Assembly (NCBI GenBank): GCA_945883885.1
Contig: CAMCYM010000083.1
Span: 1-7,336, forward strand
Reading direction: 5' to 3'
DNA from: Chryseobacterium gleum
GTDB taxonomy: Bacteria > Bacteroidota > Bacteroidia > Flavobacteriales_D > Sanyastnellaceae
DNA: 7,336 nucleotides
Below, one piece after another: positions 1-6,054 of the stretch. Below the pieces are notes generated by a model that was not told the origin of the DNA, ran no database searches, and worked only from the letters and a program-made list of their open reading frames with translations. The position numbers were made by a program, and so were the translations under genes. Each line of letters opens with the position of its first letter. The stretch's first letter is position 1.

Positions 1-325
1 TGGCGATGGCCTGTTCAAAGGATTTGCGGGCGGCGGCGTTGCGCGCGGCCACTGCTGGATCGACCTCAGCTCCGGGAGCTTTGCGCGTGGTATCCATCAA
101 GGCGCGGCCTTCGTTGTACGCAGCGACCGGTCCGAGGATGGAATGCCCCTTTCCCGCACCGAAGAGCGAGGCCGCTCCTGCGAGGTCCCCGTTGCGGTAG
201 GCGGAGGTGCCGGCGACGAGCGCTTCCTTGCTTGCGCGGTCGGTTTGGGCCGAAAGGGGAAGGGCAGAGGCGAGGAGGAGGAGGAGGAGGGGAGAGGGTT
301 GAGGACCGGCGCCGCTGCGCGTCAC
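1..325 (-). other. BatC-like part: signal-peptide-like segment plus start of TPR domain, possible independent start
   Basis: This part is in the same frame as BatB. Starting at GTG 325 it would begin V-T-R-S-G-A-G, followed by a hydrophobic core of six Leu plus ASALPL and a candidate signal peptidase I site after LSA (residue 410 of the long frame), then QTDRASKEAL. The next residues include AYRNGDLAGAASLF and PVAAYNEGRALMD, which look like TPR helices of BatC, where a periplasmic TPR protein follows BatB. The hydrophobic core is about 12 residues, typical of a cleavable signal peptide and short for a membrane anchor. Three readings are possible: a domain of a BatB-BatC fusion, a fusion later cut by signal peptidase, or a gene with its own GTG start. 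No ATG exists in this frame between the last BatB helix and the TPR region. Confidence 0.55.
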
Positions 326-1477
326 GGGTTGAGGACCGGCGCCGCTGCGCGTCGCGGGTTGCGGGCGGGGGGTGAGGGAGAGGAAGGTGTCGAGGAAGAG
401 GAGGACAAGGGCGGCCAGCAGGAAGAGGGGGAAGCGGTGCACGTAGTCGGTGAAGGCGACCGAGGCGAGCTCGGCCGTGTTCAGTCCTTGCCACGCTTCG
501 AGCAGCGGGTTCAGGTCGACGGAACCTTGGCCTGCCCGGGTGAAGGTCCCGTTGCCTGCGTCGGCAATGCGGATGAGGCCGGCTTCGTCGAGCGCACTGA
601 CGACCGGCGTGCCGGATTTGTCGGTCTTGAAGCCGCGCGCACGGCCATACCGGTCCACGTCGGGCACCGGGGCCCCTGCGGGACTGCCCATCCCGATGGC
701 GTGCACTTCGATGCCCGCGCCAGCAGCTTCCTCGGCGGCTGCGACGGCATCGTCCTCGTGGTTTTCGCCGTCGGTGAGGACGAGGATTGCCTTCGAGGCC
801 GGGGATTCCGCATCGAACGAGCGTACGCAGAGGTCGATGGCGGTGCCCACCGCCGTTCCTTGGGTGGGGATGAGTTCAGGAACCGCGTTGTCGAGGTAGA
901 GCTGCAGGGCCGCGTGGTCCGTGGTAATAGGACATTGCACATACGCGTCGCCGGCGAAGACCACCAGGCCCACCCGGTCGCCGTCGAGTTGGTTCAGCAG
1001 CCGTTTCACCGTCATCCGTGCAAGGGCCAAACGGTCCATGCCCACGTCTTCTGCGCGCATGCTATTCGACACATCCAGAGCGATGTACACATCGATTCCT
1101 TCCGATTTGACCTCCTCCATCCGCGTGCCCATCTTCGGATCGAGCAAGGCGATGGTCGCGCACGCCAGCGCCGTGCGCCAAACCACAAAACGCCACGCCT
1201 CCCGTCTCGGCCGAAGCGCGGGCACCAACTCCGCCACCAAATGCGCATCGCCCAGCCGGCTCAAGGCCCGGCCTTGGGCATGAAAAGCCCACAAGAACAA
1301 GGCCGTAGCCACCGGAAGAAAGGCGATGATGCCGACCCATTCGGGGCGATCCAGCACCACGTTCGGCGCAGCCGAGCGCACGCCTAACCACGCGGCGACG
1401 ACCAGTCCCCAAAACAAAAGCTCGCTCAAAATCAAAGCGATGGCGGTAGCAAACGTGCGGTACTTCAGCGCTTCCAT
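1..1477 (-). CDS. batB: BatB-type VWA membrane protein fused in frame to a BatC-like TPR region (3' end beyond window)
   Basis: The frame starts at ATG 1477, 6 nt after the batA stop, and stays open to position 1 (492 residues seen). Hydrophobic segments lie near residues 10-33, 46-66 and 98-112. A von Willebrand A domain follows (about 128-330) with the MIDAS motif DVSNS at 135-139, T208, and TDG at 235-237. A last membrane helix spans about 349-368. Family knowledge places the VWA domain in the periplasm, and the basic loop before the third segment fits this. Where BatB would normally end, the frame runs on through a repeated Pro/Gly/Arg linker (about 370-395), a short Leu-rich stretch ending LPLSAQ (397-411), and a TPR-like region (about 416 onward). 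Residues 1-38 with their extra helix precede the usual BatB beginning. The BatB identity is secure. Whether one polypeptide or two are made is unproven, since GTG 325 could start BatC separately. Confidence 0.85.
   Translation of the reverse strand, partial: MEALKYRTFATAIALILSELLFWGLVVAAWLGVRSAAPNVVLDRPEWVGIIAFLPVATALFLWAFHAQGRALSRLGDAHLVAELVPALRPRREAWRFVVWRTALACATIALLDPKMGTRMEEVKSEGIDVYIALDVSNSMRAEDVGMDRLALARMTVKRLLNQLDGDRVGLVVFAGDAYVQCPITTDHAALQLYLDNAVPELIPTQGTAVGTAIDLCVRSFDAESPASKAILVLTDGENHEDDAVAAAEEAAGAGIEVHAIGMGSPAGAPVPDVDRYGRARGFKTDKSGTPVVSALDEAGLIRIADAGNGTFTRAGQGSVDLNPLLEAWQGLNTAELASVAFTDYVHRFPLFLLAALVLLFLDTFLSLTPRPQPATRSGAGPQPVTRSGAGPQPSPLLLLLLASALPLSAQTDRASKEALVAGTSAYRNGDLAGAASLFGAGKGHSILGPVAAYNEGRALMDTTRKAPGAEVDPAVAARNAAARKSFEQAIA
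273..290. repeat. (AGG)6 / (CCT)6 trinucleotide repeat encoding a leucine run
   Basis: Six uninterrupted AGG units on the plus strand are read as CTC codons on the minus strand. They form the six-Leu core of the BatC signal-like segment. Copy-number change would preserve frame and only alter the length of the hydrophobic core. Confidence 0.85.
296..361 (-). repeat. Tandem 30-bp direct repeat (two copies plus 6-bp remnant) in the BatB/BatC linker
   Basis: On the plus strand the unit begins GGGTTGAGGACC and occupies 296-325 and 326-355, followed by GGGTTG at 356-361. The two full copies differ at one base (GTCAC versus GTCGC at their ends). The length is a multiple of three, so on the minus strand each copy adds ten residues, TRSGAGPQP preceded by A or V. 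The base difference turns GCG into GTG at codon 385, which is the only candidate BatC start codon in the linker. Confidence 0.9.
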
Positions 1478-1483
1478 GGCTAC

Positions 1484-2590
1484 TCAGGTCAACGATCGAA
1501 ACGGGAACATGCGCAACAAAAACTCGCCCAACAGCGCCCCGATGGCAATGAAGCCGAACAACCGAAACTCCTCCGTGCGCTGGTTGTAGCGGAGCACTTG
1601 GAACCGGGCCTTCTCCAGGGTGTCGATTTCGCGGTAGATCTCGCGCAGCTTCGTGCCGTTCGTCGCCCGGAAGTAGGCTCCGCCGGTGGTCGCAGCGATG
1701 GCCTTGAGCGAGGGCTCGTCGATTTTCACGTCGACCCAGTCGTAGATGAACTCGTTGCCCACTTTGCGCACGGGGCTCTTTGCTTTGCCGACGGTGCCCA
1801 CGCCGATCGTGTACACCCGAATGCCTTCGAGTTCCGCAAGCTGGGCGGCGTCGCGCGGTTCGATGCTGCCGGTGTTGTTTTCGCCGTCCGTCAGCAACAC
1901 GATGACCTTGCTGGGCGAATCCGAGTTGCGCAGCCGGTTGACGGCCGTTGCGAGCCCCATCCCCACCGCAGTACCCGGGGCAAGCATGCCGGTTTCGAGT
2001 CCCTCGATGGCCTCGAGTACCACCCGCGTATCCGTCGTCAGCGGTACCTGCGTGAACGCCTCGCCTTCGTACGCCACCACGCCGATGCGGTCGTGCGGGC
2101 GTCCTTCGACGAACTCCTGCGCGACCTCCTTCGCTTCCTCTAACCGGTTCGGCTTGAAGTCTTTGCTCAGCATCGAGGCGCTCACGTCGAGCGCCAAGAC
2201 GATGTCGATGCCTTCGCGTTCGAGGTCCTCGACGCTCGACGCCGATTGCGGACCTGCTGCGGCCGTGCCGAGGCTCATCAAAGCCAGCGTGCGCGCGGCG
2301 TGGGGAAGTTCTGGCAGGCCTGCGCGCCACCGGTGGCCGCTCTTCGCGGCGAGGCCAGCCCCCCACGATTGCACCAGCACCCCGGTCCGCCCCGTCGCCA
2401 CCCGGATCACCCGCACCGCGGCCCAAACGCCCGCAGCGACCCCGCCGGCCGCTACGGCCTCCGGCATCGTCCACTCAAACCGCATCCCCGCCCACCACGC
2501 CAGCACCCCGCCCGCCGCCAGCGCCACCGCGTGGGGCAGTGCAGTAGCCAGAGCGAGGCCCCAGGCTTCCGTGCGCTTCACCTCTTTCAT
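1484..2590 (-). CDS. batA: BatA-type VWA domain membrane protein
   Basis: A 368-residue inner-membrane protein. Hydrophobic segments lie at about 10-34, 43-64 and 100-112. A VWA domain follows (about 128-315) with MIDAS residues DVSAS (135-139), T207 and TDGENN (234-239). A C-terminal helix spans about 343-361. This layout is that of Bacteroidota BatA, a metal-binding VWA protein held at the membrane with its domain outside, thought to work with MoxR and BatB. The start at 2590 is chosen because it overlaps the previous stop as ATGA, implying translational coupling. The first 35 residues with an additional helix are not in the usual BatA; M36 (MRFEW) looks like the canonical N-terminus and is a possible alternative start. 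The sequence VEDLEREGIDIVLALDVSAS and the BatB equivalent place DxSxS at the same residue number (135), suggesting the two genes arose by duplication. Confidence 0.93.
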   Translation of the reverse strand: MKEVKRTEAWGLALATALPHAVALAAGGVLAWWAGMRFEWTMPEAVAAGGVAAGVWAAVRVIRVATGRTGVLVQSWGAGLAAKSGHRWRAGLPELPHAARTLALMSLGTAAAGPQSASSVEDLEREGIDIVLALDVSASMLSKDFKPNRLEEAKEVAQEFVEGRPHDRIGVVAYEGEAFTQVPLTTDTRVVLEAIEGLETGMLAPGTAVGMGLATAVNRLRNSDSPSKVIVLLTDGENNTGSIEPRDAAQLAELEGIRVYTIGVGTVGKAKSPVRKVGNEFIYDWVDVKIDEPSLKAIAATTGGAYFRATNGTKLREIYREIDTLEKARFQVLRYNQRTEEFRLFGFIAIGALLGEFLLRMFPFRSLT

Positions 2591-3621
2591 GGCGCGGAAT
2601 CTGGATCGGGGGAGGTGGCCGCCGCGGGGGCCGTGGATTTGACGAAGGCGATGGCCTGCATGACGGCGCGTTCGTGGTCTTCTGCGCCCGTTCTGAGTTT
2701 GGCAAACTTCACCATGTCCGCCAGTTCGAGCACGCCGACGAGCAACGTGCGGTCTTCTTCGCGCATCGGCAGCGCCCGCAGGCCACGGCGTATCTCAAAC
2801 GTCGTCCGCTCGAGGGCGGGGAAGCCCCACCGCGCTTCGACGTATCGCCGCAGCACCTCGCTCACCGCCGCGTGGTGGCCCTTGTCATCGCCCATCCGCC
2901 ACGCCGCCTCACGCTGGATCCGGGCCAGTTCTGCCAGCGCCGCCTCGTGCGGCTGCAGGTCCACCGCGGCTTCCTGCGCCTCCGCCGTTCCGGTCTGTCG
3001 GCGGCGGTACCGCTTCCAGGCCCACCGGCCCAGCGCCGCCGCCGCACCCGCCGCCGCCAGCCAAGGCAACGCCCGGAGCAGCAGTTCCCACCATGTCCAA
3101 CGCACGTCGATGAGGTCGGCAGGCGGCATCGGCGGCGTGTCGGGCGTCACGTCCGGACCCGCGATGCGGTAGGCCAACGGTGCCGTCCACGCCGTGTCGC
3201 CGTTGAACAGAACGGGCAGTGGCGGCACTTCGGCGAAGCCCGTATCCCACGCCGTCACGAGGTACCGCCGGTTGATTACAATCCACTCTGCCCCGCCGGG
3301 GCCGGCAGCTGCGGCGGTGTCCCCGCCGAGCGGGCGCACGATCTCGAGCCCGCCTGGCAGCGAATCCGTCCACGCCGGAAACGACCAGCCGCCCGCTCCG
3401 GCGGTGATGTCGTGCCGAACTTCGACCGTCAGTGTCGCCTGAGCACCGAGCGCCCACGTGGCGCTGTCGAGCGTGGCCGTGGCCCACGCCTTGCCGCCGG
3501 CGGCGGGCCGGCCCGTAAACAGGTCGCGGGCGCCGGTAATCGACGGCGTTTGGCCCGCGGCGAGCCGCGGAATCCATAGCAGCCCGAAGGCGAGCCCAAG
3601 GAGCGCAAAATGCTTAGCCAC
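2587..3621 (-). CDS. BatD/DUF4381-like membrane protein of the Bat operon
   Basis: With the GTG start at 3621 the protein has 344 residues. It begins MAKHFALLGLAFGLLW, a signal peptide with likely cleavage near RLAAG-Q (residues 20-24). An exported region of beta-rich character follows (about 25-170), then a membrane helix (about 178-201), a basic stop-transfer WKRYRRR, and a cytoplasmic helical tail (about 215-330). The tail contains AVSEVLRRYVEARWGFPALERTTFEI and LELADMVKFAK, resembling the tail of BatD/DUF4381-type proteins next to MoxR-VWA genes. The GTG start overlaps the DUF58 stop by 8 nt and puts a Lys just before the hydrophobic core. ATG 3654 or 3663 are alternatives, adding 11-14 residues (including C-C-A-C) and a longer overlap. 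The role is inferred from context: a membrane partner linking the outside and cytoplasm in the complex. Confidence 0.85.
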   Translation of the reverse strand: MAKHFALLGLAFGLLWIPRLAAGQTPSITGARDLFTGRPAAGGKAWATATLDSATWALGAQATLTVEVRHDITAGAGGWSFPAWTDSLPGGLEIVRPLGGDTAAAAGPGGAEWIVINRRYLVTAWDTGFAEVPPLPVLFNGDTAWTAPLAYRIAGPDVTPDTPPMPPADLIDVRWTWWELLLRALPWLAAAGAAAALGRWAWKRYRRRQTGTAEAQEAAVDLQPHEAALAELARIQREAAWRMGDDKGHHAAVSEVLRRYVEARWGFPALERTTFEIRRGLRALPMREEDRTLLVGVLELADMVKFAKLRTGAEDHERAVMQAIAFVKSTAPAAATSPDPDSAP

Positions 3622-4480
3622 GGCGGTCAAACAAGCGCAACAGGGGTTCGACATAGGGGGCATCCGTGAGCAACGTCGCGGCGTCCACGCCCGAACGGGC
3701 AAAGAGCGCGCGCAGGGCCTCCTCCCGAGCGTGCTCGGCTGCGGCATATCGGCGGCGCAAGGCGGGGCGCGAGGTGTTCATCCACGCCGCAGCACCCGTC
3801 TCGGGATCTTGCACATAGGCCCAACCGATCTCCGGAAGCCGCCGGTCAAGCGGATCTTCGACGCGCAAGGCCACAAGGTCGTGGCGGCGGGAGGCGCGGC
3901 GCAGTGCATCCTCAAACCCCTCGTCGCGGAAGTCAGATACGAGAAAGCAGATGGTGCGCTTTTTCATTGCGCGCACGAAGTGGTCGAGGGCCTCGGACAT
4001 CCTGGTGGCAAGGCCTTCCGGCGTGAACTCGATGAGTTCGCGGATGATCCGCAGCACATGGGACCGCCCTTTCTTCGGCGGGATGAACCGCTCGATGCGG
4101 TCGGTGAACAGGATGGCCCCGACCTTGTCGTTGTTGCCCATGGCACTGAAGGCGAGCAAAGCAGCGAGTTCCGTGAGCAATTCTCGGCGTGAACGTCCGC
4201 GCGAACCTACAGATTGTGAAGCACTGACATCCAGCAACAAAAACACCGTCAGTTCACGTTCCTCTTCAAACACTTTGACGTAGGGATGCCCCATCCGCGC
4301 CGTCACGTTCCAGTCGATGGTGCGGATTTCGTCGCCGTGCGTGTACTCGCGGTTTTCGCTGAAGGCCATGCCGCGCCCTTTGAAGGCACTGTGGTACTCT
4401 CCAGAGAAAATCCGGTTGCTCAGACCGCGGGTCTTGAGCTCCACACGGCGAACCCGGGAAATCAGCTCGGCGGTTTCCAT
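3614..4480 (-). CDS. DUF58 domain protein (VWA-like, MoxR-associated)
   Basis: This is a 288-residue protein with no membrane segment seen. The DUF58 signature is clear: FSGEYHSAFKGRGMAFSE (25-42), then REYTHGDEIRTIDWNVTAR (44-62) and VKVFEEERELTVFLLLDVSAS (68-88). DVSAS at 84-88 is a MIDAS-type motif, and FLVSDFRDEGF (179-189) is the second metal-site strand region. Such proteins lie next to MoxR ATPases across bacteria and are presumed partners of the ATPase. The start METAEL at 4480 lies 32 nt after the moxR stop and matches the usual N-terminus of Bacteroidota members. Longer in-frame upstream starts would run into moxR and are not needed. The stop TAA at 3614-3616 lies inside the start of the next gene. 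Confidence 0.93.
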   Translation of the reverse strand: METAELISRVRRVELKTRGLSNRIFSGEYHSAFKGRGMAFSENREYTHGDEIRTIDWNVTARMGHPYVKVFEEERELTVFLLLDVSASQSVGSRGRSRRELLTELAALLAFSAMGNNDKVGAILFTDRIERFIPPKKGRSHVLRIIRELIEFTPEGLATRMSEALDHFVRAMKKRTICFLVSDFRDEGFEDALRRASRRHDLVALRVEDPLDRRLPEIGWAYVQDPETGAAAWMNTSRPALRRRYAAAEHAREEALRALFARSGVDAATLLTDAPYVEPLLRLFDRRG

Positions 4481-4512
4481 GTCAGGGGTGCAGCAGCGGC
4501 GACACGCAGGGA

Positions 4513-5547
4513 TCAGGGAACCTGGACTTGGTCCATGATTTCGGTCAAAATCTGCTCGGCCGTGATGTTCTCGGCTTCGGCCTCGAAGGTCACTCCGACG
4601 CGGTGGCGCATCACGTCCATGGCGACCGCGCGCACGTCCTCGGGGGTGACGTAGCCGCGGTGGGCGAGGAAGGCATGGGCCTTCGCGGCGATGCCCAGTC
4701 CGATGGTGGCCCGTGGAGAAGCGCCGAAGCTGATGAGCGGCGCGAGGTGGCCGAGGCCGCAAGAATCCGGGCGGCGCGTCGCGAACACGAGGTCCACGAT
4801 GTAGCGTTCCACCTTCTCGTCGAGGTAGATGGACCGGACGAGTGCGCGGGCGCTCAGGATGTCTTCCGGCGTCACAACCGCACGGGGCCGCGGCAGTCCC
4901 TGGGGAGCGAGGTTTGCCCGCAGGATTTGCTGTTCCTCCTCCTTCGTCGGGTAGCCGATGACCACCTTCAGCAGGAACCGGTCCACCTGGGCCTCGGGGA
5001 GCGGGTAGGTGCCCTCTTGCTCGACGGGGTTCTGGGTGGCTAAGACCAGGAAAGGCTCCGGCAGCGGGAACGTCTCAGAACCGATGGTGACCTGCCGTTC
5101 CTGCATCGCCTCGAGGAGCGCGCTTTGGACCTTCGCAGGAGCCCGGTTGATTTCGTCTGCAAGGACGAAGTTCGCGAATACCGGGCCTTTGCGGACCGTA
5201 AAGCTCTCCTCGCGCTGGTTGTAAATCATGGTGCCGATGAGGTCGGCGGGGAGCAGATCCGGCGTGAACTGGATGCGGCTGAAGTGGGCCTGCACCGACT
5301 CGCTGAGGCTTTTGATCGCCAGGGTCTTGGCCAAACCAGGGACGCCCTCCAGCAACACGTGCCCGTTCGCAAGCAGCCCGATGAGCAGCTTTTCGACCAT
5401 GTCGCGCTGCCCGATCACGGTCCCTCCGAGCTCCATCCGGAGTGCGTCCGCGAATCCGCTCGAGGCCGCGATGCGTTCGTTCAACGCCCGGATGTCGGGC
5501 ATGGGCACGTAAAGCGGTGTTTCTGTGGACTCTTGTGCTGTTTCCAT
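4513..5547 (-). CDS. moxR: MoxR family AAA+ ATPase
   Basis: A 344-residue cytoplasmic ATPase of the MoxR class, presumed to act as a chaperone on VWA proteins. Visible motifs are Walker A GVPGLAKT (68-75), Walker B VLADEINR (128-135) with D131 and E132, sensor 1 ATQNP (170-174), the VDRF arginine (R190), and sensor 2 GASPRA (275-280). The length is close to that of typical MoxR proteins. The start METAQ at 5547 was chosen because residues upstream in the open frame lie in the divergent intergenic region and look non-coding. The conserved part begins around MPDIRALNERI, so a start at M16 is possible but less likely. It is the first gene of the Bat operon, with DUF58, BatD-like, batA and batB following. 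No Shine-Dalgarno sequence is visible; a promoter-like box lies only 6 nt upstream. Confidence 0.96.
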   Translation of the reverse strand: METAQESTETPLYVPMPDIRALNERIAASSGFADALRMELGGTVIGQRDMVEKLLIGLLANGHVLLEGVPGLAKTLAIKSLSESVQAHFSRIQFTPDLLPADLIGTMIYNQREESFTVRKGPVFANFVLADEINRAPAKVQSALLEAMQERQVTIGSETFPLPEPFLVLATQNPVEQEGTYPLPEAQVDRFLLKVVIGYPTKEEEQQILRANLAPQGLPRPRAVVTPEDILSARALVRSIYLDEKVERYIVDLVFATRRPDSCGLGHLAPLISFGASPRATIGLGIAAKAHAFLAHRGYVTPEDVRAVAMDVMRHRVGVTFEAEAENITAEQILTEIMDQVQVP

Positions 5548-5553
5548 GGCCCG

Positions 5554-5561
5554 CGAATATA
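5554..5561 (-). promoter_or_regulatory. Candidate -7 box for moxR/Bat operon (TATATTCG)
   Basis: On the minus strand TATATTCG ends 6 nt before the moxR ATG. It matches the Bacteroidota -7 consensus TAnnTTTG at all fixed positions except one. No clear TTTG-type -33 element was found at 19-21 bp; that stretch is occupied by a palindrome. If real, transcription would begin at or within a few bases of the ATG, giving a leaderless or nearly leaderless mRNA. Confidence 0.35.
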
Positions 5562-5568
5562 CTTTTCG

Positions 5569-5587
5569 ACAGAACGCGGGGTTCTGT
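5569..5587. promoter_or_regulatory. 19-bp palindrome, candidate operator between moxR and the MazG-like gene
   Basis: ACAGAAC (5569-5575), a 5-bp centre GCGGG, and GTTCTGT (5581-5587) form a perfect 7+7 inverted repeat. It lies 7 bp upstream of the moxR -7-like box and covers where the -33 contact would fall, a usual position for a repressor or activator site. There is no T-run, so a terminator is unlikely. The core GAAC-N5-GTTC is one base wider than the Gram-positive LexA core GAAC-N4-GTTC, so it should not be called a LexA site. The cognate regulator is unknown. Confidence 0.4.
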
Positions 5588-5640
5588 TTCGCTGCGCAAA
5601 ACATGTTAACGCGCTCCAGCCTGCGTGGTACCTTCCGGCC

Positions 5641-6054
5641 ATGGTAACCTTGCAAGAAGCGCTCGCGTGCGTGGCTGAATTCCATGCAGCGTTCGGAATC
5701 CCCGAGGCCGACGGCCCGGTCACGGCCCTCACGCCGGAAGAAGCCCGGCTCCGGCACCGCCTGATGGCCGAAGAGAACGACGAATACCTCGCCGCCGCAG
5801 AGCAGGGCGACCTCGTCGAAGTAGCGGACGCGCTCGGCGACCAACTCTACATCCTGTGCGGGACGCTGCTGCGCCACGGGCTCGGCGACGTCATCGGGGA
5901 GGTGTTCCTCGAGATCCAACGCTCAAACATGTCGAAGCTCGGGCCGGACGGCCTTCCGCTGCGCCGCCCCGACGGCAAGGTCCTCAAGGGCCCGGACTGG
6001 TCGCCGCCGGCCATCGCGCCCATCCTCGACCGGCACGTCGCCCCGGCCCGATGA
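5641..6054 (+). CDS. MazG/PRA-PH-like nucleoside triphosphate pyrophosphohydrolase family protein
   Basis: A 137-residue soluble protein of the all-alpha NTP pyrophosphohydrolase (HisE/MazG-like) superfamily. The metal-binding helices are visible: EENDE at 44-48 (ExxE pattern) and EVADALGDQLY at 60-70, giving the ExxD pair E60/D63 plus D67. The C-terminal part RSNMSKLGPDG then RRPDGKVLKGPDW is characteristic of a single-domain subgroup often annotated as phosphoribosyl-ATP diphosphohydrolase-like. Family knowledge suggests removal of unwanted NTPs or dNTPs by cleavage to NMP and PPi; the actual substrate is unknown, and the lack of other his genes nearby argues against HisE. The start at 5641 is the first ATG after the divergent intergenic region and gives the normal length. 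The stop overlaps the next start as ATGA. Confidence 0.88.
   Translation: MVTLQEALACVAEFHAAFGIPEADGPVTALTPEEARLRHRLMAEENDEYLAAAEQGDLVEVADALGDQLYILCGTLLRHGLGDVIGEVFLEIQRSNMSKLGPDGLPLRRPDGKVLKGPDWSPPAIAPILDRHVAPAR

Noticed and set aside
143..1387. Long plus-strand open frame (414 codons) antisense to batB
   Set aside because: Low-complexity Arg/Gly/Glu-rich translation with no recognisable motif. It mirrors batB, whose product is clearly a VWA protein; long antisense frames are expected at this GC content.
1062..2474. Minus-strand open frame of 470 codons overlapping batA and batB
   Set aside because: Arg/Gly-rich shadow in another frame of batA/batB; the true frames carry all VWA motifs.
2246..3579. 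Overlapping plus-strand open frames opposite the BatD-like gene
   Set aside because: Compositionally biased shadows (Ser/Arg/Ala-rich) without domains or plausible start context.
5569..5587. LexA (SOS) box reading of the palindrome
   Set aside because: The GAAC/GTTC half-sites are separated by 5 bp rather than the 4 bp of the Gram-positive LexA core, and the flanks run ACAG...CTGT, opposite to the Gram-negative CTGT...ACAG order.
5629..5636. TACCTTCC as a -7 box for the MazG-like gene
   Set aside because: Only TAnnTT matches, the last two positions differ, and no -33 element is seen; too weak to list.
5548..5640. Extension of moxR upstream of 5547 (frame open to 5919)
   Set aside because: The extra residues cross the intergenic region and the coding strand of the MazG-like gene and do not resemble a MoxR N-terminus.
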